Shown piece by piece: positions 49,946 through 61,058 of a stretch of DNA of 64,000 nucleotides. Position numbers and translations under genes: made by a program. The notes beneath the pieces were generated by a model, which was not told where the DNA came from, ran no database searches, and was given only the letters and a program-made list of their open reading frames with translations. Location of the stretch: positions 1 to 64,000 of the forward strand of contig JABXNX010000105.1 of the NCBI GenBank assembly GCA_014843695.1. Direction: 5' to 3'. Numbering within the stretch: position 1 is the first letter of the stretch; each line of letters opens with the position of its first letter. Origin of the DNA: Archivesica marissinica. Its lineage: Eukaryota > Mollusca > Bivalvia > Venerida > Vesicomyidae.

Positions 49946-51050
49946 TAGCTGCATCAGTGCCGGTGCACTAGTCAGACATACTTGATAAGCGTGTATATAT
50001 TGTTTGTAAAGTAATCTTTATTTTTCAATAGCAAGGGGAAATAATTTAGAATTTACAAAAAGTGTAGTAATTAATAAGGTATAAATTAAGGGCCGCTTAG
50101 ATGATCGATGTTGGTAGCCATGTTTTACCTCCGAGCTTACAGACTACCTTATTTCATTCAATTGTATTGTTATATTATAAAAGTCATATCACATGATGAT
50201 AATAAATGCACTAAAACTTTCCAACTTCGGTATAGTGAATTGAAGCATTTGTTAGCTCGACTATTGGAAGAATACGGACGGCTTTTGTACTCGCCCTGAA
50301 ACGATTCACCTACGCTGTATTCTATGGTAAGCATTTTGTGACATTGCGCTCACTTTAAACCCCAATCGAAACTCGGAGGGAGAATGTGTTGTCTTGTATG
50401 TCAAGTGAATATCCTCGTGAAATGAGTGTTATAGACCATCTCCTACAGTTCTCAACACTAATACAGGCAACACTGTAAGCTAGCATATTGTCCAGAGGAC
50501 ACAATGTAGCAATGCAGCTCATCTAACCCAAATTCTGTCTGACCTAAATTAATGATAATCCATGTAAGGCCTATACATACCGCTTAGCTACTAGGGCGGG
50601 CATTGACTATGCTATTAGGCACGTGTATCTCCTATACAATCACGTATGCGTGCCAGGCAACCTCTACAGGTTTGCAATACCATACAGAAGAACACCACTA
50701 TGAATTGTAATTGGGCAGCTCGTCAGGGTGTACTATCTGTTTAACGTTCCCTGGAGTAATGGCGCTTAGTGTTCATTATACTAATACGGCACTGTCACTT
50801 GTCGGGCTAACTGCTACACTGTTTAACATATTTCAGCTGAAAAGCATCGTTATGAGGTGTACATAGTTATGCACATTGTATTGAGCGTTCCGCTGTGAAG
50901 ACGCTTAATTAAGACAAGCATGGCTGTGTGTGTTTCCCATTATGCGTACAGAAAGTCGGTATTTAAGCGTATCTGCTATGACATAATAAATGATGTTAAT
51001 ATGCATTGTAATTGCACAGGTGTTGGATGTTTGGGAATTATACTAATTAT
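49946..51050. other. Intergenic sequence, nothing recognised
   Basis: No open frame with recognisable similarity, no tRNA-like boxes and no tandem structure. Confidence 0.5.
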
Positions 51051-51056
51051 GTCGAG

Positions 51057-51323
51057 TGTGTGTGTTTTACGTTTATTTATCGTTGCTACCGATTGCCCAT
51101 ATGAGCGACGCCTCCTGAAGAGATTAGTCATTTTAGATTGTTGGAGGTTAGTGCAATAATACAGACAGAGACCCATTCCACAGTCTCCGCTGGCTCTTTT
51201 ACGTGCATGGTGTACAGCACCGGCGCAAGACTTCAATTTAATGTCCCATCTGAAAGACTTAATTTTATTAGGGTCAGACGGGTGATCGAACCTGCGATGA
51301 ACTGGACTACAGATCCGTCTGTA
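51057..51323 (-). mobile_element. tRNA-derived SINE (family A) with 9-bp flanking repeat
   Basis: A family A body with a head shortened by an internal deletion (GAACCTGCGATGAACTGGAC). Flanks TATGTCGAG (51048-51056) and TATGTCTAG (51324-51332) match at 8 of 9, a probable target duplication. Confidence 0.85.
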
Positions 51324-51611
51324 TATGTCTAGTTATTTCCCCTCACATATTTATAGTTCAGGAATTCGCATTTTCTAATAATCGGAACAGAACTGTATTC
51401 AATGTTTGACTTGAACATTACGTTCATCGTCATCGATGCTATATATACAGAACATGCGTGAATATGTACAGCGAGAGTGAATATTACATACAATTGGGAA
51501 ATTAAGCGCTGCAGCATTTCACTGTATTTACAAAAATATGTAAAACATGAGCACATAAACGTCGACATAGAAATTATGAAGTGAAATTTTATGAATAATA
51601 TTGTTTGTTTA

Positions 51612-51656
51612 AAGTTTATTTTATCGTCGCTACCTGATGCTCATATGAGCGACGGA
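51612..51656 (-). mobile_element. SINE family A tail fragment
   Basis: TTTATTTTATCGTCGCTACC and GCTCATATGAGCGACGGA match the 3' end of family A only, so it is a 5'-truncated insertion. Confidence 0.7.
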
Positions 51657-51659
51657 CAG

Positions 51660-52420
51660 TTTACCTAACACAACCATATTATACAACGATATTATTGTTT
51701 AATATGGCTATTTGCTTTACAAACTACGTGTTCCGCGGTTCATTCAGCTATCGTTAATATACCATATGTCAATTAAATACGATGTTTGCTAGTATAGTAC
51801 TGTCACATAATTAGTAAATATATTTAGCGAGCAATATATCAAATTTATGTACGAACGATGTGGAATAGTGCTTTATCATGGTGTTATTTAACTCAAATAT
51901 TCCTGAAAATGTATTATTTACAACCAGATGCTATGCAACATGCGGAAGGATTCAATTTTAACAAAACTTGCCATAGATACATGAGCTGTTTATACTGGGG
52001 TTACATACCGTGACATATCACCACAATCAAGTTTCACCTTGCATATATAGCATATATACTATCCGGCCCGGAGAAACGTTTATAGCTATTTTCAAGTGTT
52101 TAAGTTTTTGTGAAATTTATTGTCAGTAGATGTATTGTTGATAGATGAAAGATAAATGCAGACAAGCGTTTCTTATCGTCAGAATGTATTAGTGTGTAAA
52201 GCAGGGTATTGTTCTCGGTCGTTTTCTAAAGCTAACCTTCAAAGAGATGCACTGATAAGACTAATACAGAGTGAAGTTTTGTAAATATGGGGGAATTATA
52301 CCCCTCAATTACTACGAATTGAACAATTTATAGGAGACATATACACTGTTGGTTCTGGTTCGGAGTTGAGGAATGGATGGAAATGTGGTATGATATTTCT
52401 TATTTTTCATTTATACAAAC
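51660..52420. other. Intergenic sequence, nothing recognised
   Basis: AT-rich DNA with no supportable feature. Confidence 0.5.
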
Positions 52421-52424
52421 TTAT

Positions 52425-52655
52425 TTAAGCTCGGTTGCGAAACATGTTCTTACAATTATATTAGTCACTCTCATTCCTGATGGAAACCATCGCCACGAGG
52501 GAGAGAGAAGAGGCAATGCGGAATTTAAATGCCTTGCTGCCTACGGACACAATCGTAACAATCGTAACAGCTCCAGCGGGGGTTCGAACTCCGGGCCTTT
52601 CGCACATGAAGCGAACTCCCTACCACTGCGCTATCACGACTTCCGTGATATTGAA
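52425..52655 (-). mobile_element. tRNA-derived SINE (family C), uninterrupted copy
   Basis: Reversed, the head reads GGAAGTCGTGATAGCGCAGT / GGTAGGGAG (box A) and CCGGAGTTCGAACCCCCGCT (box B). The body (ATGCGGAATTTAAATGCCTT, GAAACCATCGCCACGAGGGA) and end (GCTCGGTTGCGAAACATG) are the reference for the split copy at 1641-2130. Confidence 0.85.
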
Positions 52656-53160
52656 GTTATGTGTTTCTTATTATCGCGCTGAGTTTATTGAGATGGTGCT
52701 GGACATTTCCTAATGTTTTTAAAACATATGGCCCAAACCATTTGTTTTATAACTTTGCATATAGCACCGATATATGCAGTGTAGCTGTAAGTGGTGTATT
52801 ACACATGTATAAATGCATTAGCATATGATTAAGCTAAACTTAAACTAAACTGAGATCAAATACCAATTGCGCCTCTTAAATTGCGAGAGTCATTCGGAAA
52901 TGATTTTAACTTGAAATACAAATACGGGTACATAATTATCTGAAGTTCACATATAGCATATTATAGACACCGCATGATACGTATATTAATCGTAAGTTTT
53001 TATTGCGAACACGTCATATGTTGACCTGATCCATACTGAAGTGTGCACTATCTCGACCAACTAAATACCTGCACACTTACTAGTTGTGTGAGAACATGCA
53101 AACCTTGTAATCGCCTCATGTGCAGTTAATCTCCGGCAATACGTTATATTTATCAACAAA
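52656..53160. other. Intergenic sequence, nothing recognised
   Basis: AT-rich DNA without supportable features before the 44-bp array. Confidence 0.5.
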
Positions 53161-53173
53161 ACACCAACCCCAC

Positions 53174-53864
53174 ATAACTTGTATATGAAGGGGCACGCTA
53201 TATGCTGCCTCTATCCTATAACTTGTATATGAAGGGGCACGCTATATGCTGCCTCTATCCTATAACTTGTATATGAAGGGGCACGCTATATGCTGCCTCT
53301 ATCCTATAACTTGTATATGAAGGGTCACGCTATATGCTGCCTCTATCCTATAACTTGTATATGAAGGGGCGCGCTATATGCTGCCTCTATCCTATAACTT
53401 GTATATGAAGGGGCGCGCTATATGCTGCCTCTATCCTATAACTTGTATATGAAGGGGCACGCTATATGCTGCCTCTATCCTATAACTTGTATATGAAGGG
53501 GCACGCTATATGCTGCCTCTATCCTATAACTTGTATATGAAGGGGCACGCTATATGCTGCCTCTATCCTATAACTTGTATATGAAGGGGCACGCTATATG
53601 CTGCCTCTATCCTATAACTTGTATATGAAGGGGCACGCTATATGCTGCCTCTATCCTATAACTTGTATATGAAGGGGCACGCTATATGCTGCCTCTATCC
53701 TATAACTTGTATATGAAGGGGCACGCTATATGCTGCCTCTATCCTATAACTTGTATATGAAGGGGCACGCTATATGCTGCCTCTATCCTATAACTTGTAT
53801 ATGAAGGGGCACGCTATATGCTGCCTCTATCCTATAACTTGTATATGAAGGGGCACGCTATAAT
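53174..53864. repeat. 44-bp minisatellite
   Basis: About 16 almost identical copies of ATAACTTGTATATGAAGGGG, CACGCTATATGCTGCCTCTA, TCCT. Variants are limited to GGGTCACGC and GGGGCGCGC. A stray TATGCTGCCTCTATCCTT occurs near 55258. Confidence 0.97.
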
Positions 53865-54067
53865 ATTTGGAACATATTATGCAATGTAATTGTATTTGGC
53901 ATAAGGTATCAACAACTTACAGTGTTTCACTATCAAGTTTCTTTGAAACCTAATATGCTTATGCTAAAAACATGTATTAATGCGAGGTTATCTTAACCCT
54001 AAATATTGTATTATACAATGCACCAATCAGTATGAACAGAACAGAACAGAATATTCTTGATCAGTAT

Positions 54068-54291
54068 CGTGCTCATGGTTATAGTCGTTTACTTCCAACC
54101 ACTTGCCCATCACCGCTGTAGGCTCGAAACCACTGGAGTGTCGAATGTTTTCATGTGAGGAAGCTATCCAACTGAGTTGCGAATGGTAGATGGTTCTGAA
54201 ATACTACTGGGGGAGCCACTCGGTGTCGTTCGCCACTAACAACAGCTGCAGAATCGCTATATGATCTAAGCTGTATCGTGGAATAAACTTG
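54068..54291 (+). mobile_element. tRNA-related SINE (family B)
   Basis: CATCACCGCTGTAGGCTCGA, GTGAGGAAGCTATCCAACTG, GGTAGATGGTTCTGAAATAC and AACAGCTGCAGAATCGCTAT are in family order. It directly abuts the MITE that begins at 54292. Confidence 0.7.
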
Positions 54292-54881
54292 TTAAAGCAG
54301 CATTGCATCGTAATAAAGGATGTTTTGGGTAAAATATAAATACTAATGTTTACAAAAATCGAAATAGTCGCTCAGAAACGATACAATTCCAATTAATTTA
54401 AACCGTCGTATACGCGAATTTGTTTATCAACACACGAAATGTAAACACGCATAGCGAGGATGTAGAAAACATATATAACGTATATATTTTGAACATGAAA
54501 TACTATCTATCTATCTTCCTCTAATGTCGAACCCCTCATGGGGATGTAGAAATGTCCATATAAGACTTCGCTAACAGAGGTATGAATCAACATATCAAGT
54601 AATTTAATTAAAAATGACAACGTGGGACACATGGGGACGATGCATTCCGAATGTAAACAAGTGCGGACGATGCGTTCCGGTTGTAAACAAGTGCGTGACA
54701 GATCGACTCAGAAAGTCCTACTTTCGGTTTCGAGTTTGTTTTATCGCAAGAAAACACTGTTTACCAAATGAACATAAGCATACAAAGCATAATGTTAGAA
54801 TGTGTAGCAGCATTGCTACCCATACGTAAAAATTGAATGTTTCAAATATCTTTTATTTCATACTATGTAATTCTGCTTTAA
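54292..54881. mobile_element. ~590-bp MITE, TTAA-flanked, copy 2
   Basis: Collinear with 47941-48541, including both TTAA ends (TTAAAGCAGCATTGCATCGT; TTCTGCTTTAA) and the internal reversed SINE tail (AATGTCGAACCCCTCATGGG). The right terminal repeat is more degraded. An open frame across it is shared only by chance with the repeat. Confidence 0.8.
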
Positions 54882-55475
54882 ACAGTGTGTGTCAAAGCAT
54901 GACATGTACTATTATCTCTTAATTCTGCAAACTTCCATAATAAAATGATCTGTATACTGGTACCCAGTATGTAACCAGAAGCCGAGAACCTTATTATATG
55001 ATAGCAAATCTAGCTAATTAAATCTATATAATGTCTGACTGGGAGACACAATATGCATAATTAAACATGTTTATGGCCCTATTTGAATATTAACATATAC
55101 ATGTAGATATAAAATAACACAATTATGACAAACAGTACAAAATATAGTTTCGACCATTTCACGTTGGACTGGGACACGTACCATCATACATAGAGTGTTA
55201 GATGCATAACCACATCACATCAAACAAACAACAACACATCATTGCCATAGAATTTAATATGCTGCCTCTATCCTTCCTACCAACACTGGCGTGCATTCGA
55301 CTTTCATGGACTTGACTTTCTGGCTTTCTGTTATATATGGAGGGTGGCCTTCTCCAAGTGCAAGGGTGGGCATTAGCTGCCCGGTGTGTTCATTTCGTGA
55401 CATGTATTATGCTATGGATCTATGACAATCCTCTCTTTATCACACGGCTTTGCTTCAGGTTCGAAATGCCCGAAA
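54882..55475. other. Intergenic sequence before the 55-bp array
   Basis: No gene recognised. Just before the array lies an acceptor-like CGGCTTTGCTTCAG at about 55445-55458. Confidence 0.5.
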
Positions 55476-58400
55476 TGATTTTCCTGTAAAAAGTGTTAAA
55501 TCCAGGTTAGTAACGGAAAGTCCGTGTATCATGTTTTCCTGTAGACAGTGTGAAGTCCAGGTTAGCAACGGAAAGTCCGTGTATCATGTTTTCCTGTAGA
55601 CGGTGTTAAATCCAGGTTAGTAACGGAAAGTCCGTGTATCATGTTTTCCTGTAGACAGTGTTAAATCCAGGTTAATAACGGAAAGTCCGTGCATCATGTT
55701 TTCCTGTAGACGGTGTTAAATCCAGGTTAGTAACGGAAAGTCCGTGTATCATGTTTTCCTGTAGAGAGTGTTAAATCCAGGTTAGTAACGGAAAGTCCGT
55801 GCATCATGTTTTCCTGTAGACGGTGTTAAATCCAGGTTAGTAACGGAAAGTCCGTGAATAATGTTTTCCTGTAGACAGTGTGAAATCCAGGTTACTAACG
55901 GAAAGTCTGTGAATCATGTTTTCCTGTAGACAGTGTGAAATCCAGGTTAGTAACGGAAAGTTCGTGTATCATGTTTTCCTGTAGACAGTGTGAAATCTAG
56001 GTTAGTAACGGAAAGTCCGTGAATCATGTTTTCCTGTAGACAGTGTGAAATCCAGGTTAGTAACGGAAAGTCAGTGAATCATGTTATCCTGTAGACAGTG
56101 TGGAGTCCAGGTTAGTAACGGAAAGTTCGTGAATCATGTTTTCCTGTAGACAGTGTGAAGTCCAGGTTAGTAACGGAAAGTCCGTGCATCATGTTTTCCT
56201 GTAGACAGTGTGATGTCCAGGTTACTAACGGAAAGGCCGTCAATCATGTTTTCCTGTAGACAGTGTGAAGTCCAGGTTACTAACGGAAAGTCCGTGAATC
56301 ATGTTTTCCTGTAGACAGTGTGAAATCCAGGTTACTAACGGAAAGTTCGTGAATCATGTTTTCCTGTAGACAGTGTGAAATCCAGGTTAGTAACGGAAAG
56401 TCCGTGTATCATCTTTTCCTGTAGACAGTGTGAAATCCAGGTTACTAACGGAAAGTCCGTCAATCATGTTTTTCTGTAGACAGTGTGAAGTCCAGGTTAC
56501 TAACGGAAAGTCCGTGAATCATGTTTTCCTGTAGACAGTGTGAAATCCAGGTTACTAACGGACAGTTCGTGAATCATGTTTTCCTGTAGATAGTGTGAAA
56601 TCCAGGTTAGTAACGGAAAGTCCGTGTATCATGTTTTCCTGTAGACAGTGTGAAGTCCAGGTTAGTAACGGAAAGTCCGTGCATCATGTTTTCCTGTAGA
56701 CAGTGTGAAGTCCAGGTTAGTAACGGAAAGTCCGTGTATCATGTTTTCCTGTAGACAGTGTGAAGTCCAGGTTAGTAACAGAAAGTCCGTGCATCATGTT
56801 TTCCTGTAGACAGTGTGAAGTCCAGGTTAGTAACGGAAAGTCCGTGCATCATGTTTTCCTGTAGACAGTGTGAAGTCCAGGTTACTAACGGAAAGTCCGT
56901 GAATCATGTTTTCCTGTAGACAGTGTGAAATCCAGGTTACTGTCGGAAAGTTCGTGAATCATGTTTTCCTGTAAAAAGTGTGAAATCCAGGTTAGTAACG
57001 GAAAGTCCGTGTATCATGTTTTCCTGTAGACAGTGTGAAGTCCAGGTTAGTAATGGAAAGTCTGTGCATCATGTTTTCCTGTAGACAATGTGAAGTCCAG
57101 GTTAGTAACGGAAAGTCCGTGTATCATGTTTTCCTGTAGACAGTGTGAAGTCCAGGTTAGTAACGGAAAGTCCGTGCATCATGTTTTCCTGTAGACAATG
57201 TGAAGTCCAGGTTAGTAACGGAAAGTCCGTGCATCATGGTTTCCTGTAGACAGTGTGAAGTCCAGGTTAGTAACGGAAAGTCCGTGCATCATGTTTTCCT
57301 GTAGACAGTGTGAAGTCCAGGTTAGTAACGGAAAGTCCGTGTATAATGTTTTCCTGTAGACAGTGTGAAGTCCAGGTTAGTAACGGAAAGTTCGTGTATC
57401 ATGTTTTCCTGTAGACAGTGTGAAATCCAGGTTAGTAACGGAAAGTCCGTGCATCATGTTTTCCTGTAGACAGTGTGAAGTCCAGGTTACTAACGGAAAG
57501 TCCGTGCATCATGTTTTCCTGTAGACAGTATGAAGTCCAGGTTAGTAACGGAAAGTCCGTGCATCATGTTTTCCTGTAGACAGTGTGAAATCCAGGTTAG
57601 TAACGGAAAGTCCGTGCATCATGTTTTCCTGTAGACAGTGTGAAGTCCAGGTTAGTAACGGAAAGTCCGTGCATCATGTTTTCCTGTAGACAGTGTGAAG
57701 TCCAGGTTAGTAACGGAAAGTCCGTGCATCATGTTTTCCTGTAGACAGTGTGAAGTCCAGGTTAGTAACGGAAAGTCCGTGCATCATGTTTTCCTGTAGA
57801 CAGTGTGAAATCCAGGTTAGTAACGGAAAGTCCGTGCATCATGTTTTCCTGTAGACAGTGTGAAGTCCAGGTTAGTAACGGAAAGTCCGTGCATCATGTT
57901 TTCCTGTAGACAGTGTGAAGTCCAGGTTAGTAACGGAAAGTCCGTGCATCATGTTTTCCTGTAGACAGTGTGAAGTCCAGGTTAGTAACGGAAAGTCCGT
58001 GAATCATGTTTTCATGTAGACAGTGTGAAGTCCAGGTTAGTAACGGAAAGTCCGTGCATCATGTTTTCCTGTAGACGGTGTTAAATCCAGGTTAGTAACG
58101 GAAAGTTCGTGTATCATGTTTTCCTGTAGACAGTGTGAAATCTAGGTTAGTAACGAAAAGTCCGTGAATCATGTTTTCCTGTAGACAGTGTGACATCCAG
58201 GTTAGTAACGGAAAGTCCGTGAATCATGTTTTCCTGTAGACAGTGTGAAGTCCAGGTTAGTAATGGAAAGTCCGTGAATCATGTTTTCCTGTTGACAGTG
58301 TGAAGTCCAGGTTACTAACGGAAAGGCCGTCAATCATGTTTTCCTGTAGACAGTGTGAAGTCCAGGTTACTAACGGAAAGTCCGTGAATCATGTTTTCCT

Positions 58401-60210
58401 GTAGACAGGGTGAAATCCAGGTTAGTAACGGAAAGTTCGTGAATCATGTTTTCCTGTAGACAGTGTGAAATCCAGGTTAGTAACGGAAAGTCCGTGTATC
58501 ATCTTTTCCTGTAGACAGTGTGAAATCCAGGTTACTGTCGGATAGTTCGTGAATCATGTTTTCCTGTAGACAGTGTGAAGTCCAGTTTAGTAACGGAAAG
58601 TCCGTGCATCATGTTTTCCTGTAGACAGTGTGAAATCCAGGTTACTGTCGGAAAGTTCGTGAATCATGTTTTCCTGTAGACAGTGTGAAGTCCAGGTTAG
58701 TAACGGAAAGTCCGTGCATCATGTTTTCCTGTAGACAGTGTGAAGTCCAGGTTAGTAACGGAAAGTCCTTGCATCATGTTTTCCTGTAGACAGTGTGAAG
58801 TCCAGGTTAGTAACGGAAAGTCCGTGCATCATGTTTTCCTGTAGACAGTGTGAAGTCCAGGTTTGTAACGGAAAGTCCGTGTATCATGTTTTCCTGTAGA
58901 CAGTGTGAAGTCCAGGTTAGTAACGGAAAGTCCGTGCATCATGTTTTCCTGTAGACAGTGTGAAATCTAGGTTAGTAACAGAAAGTCAGTGAATCATGTT
59001 TTCCTGTAGACAGTGTGAAATCCAGGTTAGTAACGGAAAGTCCGTGCATCATGTTTTCCTGTAGACAGTGTGAAGTCCAGGTTACTAACGGAAAGTCCGC
59101 CACTCATGTTTTCCTGTAGACAGTGTGAAGTCCACGTTAGTAACGGAAAGTCCGTGCATCATGTTTTCCTGTAGATAGTGTGCAATCCAGGTTAGTAACG
59201 GAAAGTCCGTGTATCATGTTTTCCTGTAGACAGTGTGAAGTCCAGGTTAGTAACGGAAAGTCCGTGCATTATGTTTTCCTGTAGACAGTGTGAAATCCAG
59301 GTTAGTAACGGAAAGTCCATGCATCATGTTTTCCTGTAGACAGTGTGAAATCCAGGTTAGTAACGGAAAGTCCATGCATCATGTTTTCCTGTGGACAGTG
59401 TGAAATCCAGGTTAGTAACGGAAAGTCCATGCATCATTTTTTCCTGTAAATAGTGTGAAATCCAGGTTAGTAACGGAAAGTCCGTGTATCATGTTTTCCT
59501 GTAGACAGTGTGAAATCCAGGTTACTAGCGGAAAGTCCGTGAATCATGTTTTCCTGTAGACAGTGTGAAATCCAGGTTAGTAACGGAAAGTCCGTGCATC
59601 ATGTTTTCCTGTAGACAGTATGAAATCCAGGTTAGTAACGGAAAGTCCGTGTATCATGTTTTCCTGTAGACAGTGTGAAATCCAGGTTAGTAACGGAAAG
59701 TCCGTGTATCATGTTTTCCTGTAGACAGTGTGAAGTCCAGGTTAGTAACGGAAAGTCCATGCATCATGTTTTCCTGTAGACAGTGTGAAATCCAGGTTAG
59801 TAACGGAAAGTCCGTGTATCATGTTTTCCTGTAGACAGTGTGAAGTCCAGGTTAGTAACGGAAAGTCCGTGAATCATGTTTTCCTGTAGACAGTGTGAAA
59901 TCCAGGTTAGTAACGGAAAGTCCGTGCATCATGTTTTCCTGTAGACAGTGTGAAGTCCAGGTTACTAATGGAAAGTCCGTGAATCATGTTTTCCTGTAGA
60001 CAGTGTGAAGTCCAGGTTACTAACGGAAAGTCCGTGTATCATGTTTTCCTGTAGACAGTGTGAAGTCCAGGTTAGTAACGGAAAGTCCGTGTATCATGTT
60101 TTCCTGTAGACAGTGTGAAATCCAGGTTAGTAACGGAAAGTCCGTGTATCATGTTTTCCTGTAGACAGTGTGAAATCCAGGTTAGTAACGGAAAGTCCGT
60201 GTATCATGTT
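55476..60210. repeat. 55-bp minisatellite, about 86 copies
   Basis: The unit is CATGTTTTCCTGTAGACAGT, GTGAAGTCCAGGTTAGTAAC, GGAAAGTCCGTGCAT. Diagnostic variants are GTGAAATCC or GTGAAGTCC, GTTACTAAC or GTTAGTAAC, and GTGTATC, GTGAATC or GTGCATC. These recur in blocks, so multi-unit segments have been copied (for example 56220-56400 and 58310-58500 share GGAAAGGCCGTCAATC). Each unit contains CCAG|GTTAGT, a moderate 5' splice-site match. Confidence 0.97.
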
Positions 60211-60550
60211 TCTACAATAGGCAGTTTGCTGATCGGTTTCCTCATGCATGTCAACCAGTACACACAGGCGTTGTTTACAATTAAGGTATTTGCGTAACTG
60301 TCAGAGTAATCGTTAATGTATTTCCCGTCAAACTCAAATAACACGTGTAATTGCATTTATCGATACATTAATTTATGAACTTGCCTGTAATGTTGATCCA
60401 TATGCAGATTAACAAACCAAATGTCTACTCATTTTACCTTTTTATTTTGCGATTGGGCGCTGATGCATGTATACGATTAGAATGGTGAAACATTATTTAT
60501 ATTTCATAACATACGTTATTAAAGTTAAATCTTTAGTGTTGCAACGTATA
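60211..60550. other. Intergenic sequence, nothing recognised
   Basis: Non-repetitive DNA with no supportable feature. Confidence 0.5.
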
Positions 60551-60557
60551 TTGAGTC

Positions 60558-60652
60558 CAGGGGCGCGTAGCTCCTGTAAGCCACTGAAGGCCCGCCCCTG
60601 TAGATTGTCACAGAAAATGACAACAAATTCAAAAAGGCTAGCTACACCCCTG
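60558..60652. mobile_element. Short inverted-repeat element, hAT-like ends
   Basis: Begins CAGGGGCGCGTAGCTCC and ends GGCTAGCTACACCCCTG, inverted repeats of about 13 bp with CAGGGG-type ends common in hAT elements. It is about 95 bp long with no coding capacity. No convincing 8-bp target duplication is seen. Confidence 0.5.
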
Positions 60653-60799
60653 TTGACTTCCCATATGTGTCTGGAAGTTAATCTCGGTATGCACTGAACG
60701 ACGACATGTAAGACATTGAAACATTTGCCGAGTCATTGCAACTTGTAAGTCATGAATATTTTAATTTGTCGTTTTACCGTATTCTCTTTGAAAATAACC

Positions 60800-60975
60800 A
60801 GTGGTTATGGTCGTTGACCTCACATCACTTGTCCTTCATAGTTCTACGTCTGAATACAACGAGGACTGTCTCCAGTTTACTTTGTGGGTGGTCGATGGAT
60901 TTACCCGGGTATCCGTCTATGAATTTAATACTGCCCGGAAAATCGCCACACGACCCAAAGTGTCAACAAGTATTG
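60800..60975 (+). mobile_element. Old SINE family B copy
   Basis: GGTTATGGTCGTTGACCTCA, ATCACTTGTCCTTCATAGTT, GTGGGTGGTCGATGGATTTA and CCCGGGTATCCGTC follow the family order but are strongly diverged. Confidence 0.5.
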
Positions 60976-61058
60976 CGATTATAATATTATACATAATTTA
61001 TTCGTAAGAAAATGTTAAAGATATAATATTATTCCTGTTAAAAAAACGAAATTGCAAG

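Noticed and set aside
54614..54829. 71-codon open frame
   Set aside because: It lies wholly within a non-coding MITE whose other copy does not keep the frame.
55256..55276. Isolated TATGCTGCCTCTATCCTT resembling the 44-bp array unit
   Set aside because: Only about 18 bp matches, so it is too short to call a separate repeat copy, though it may be a relic.
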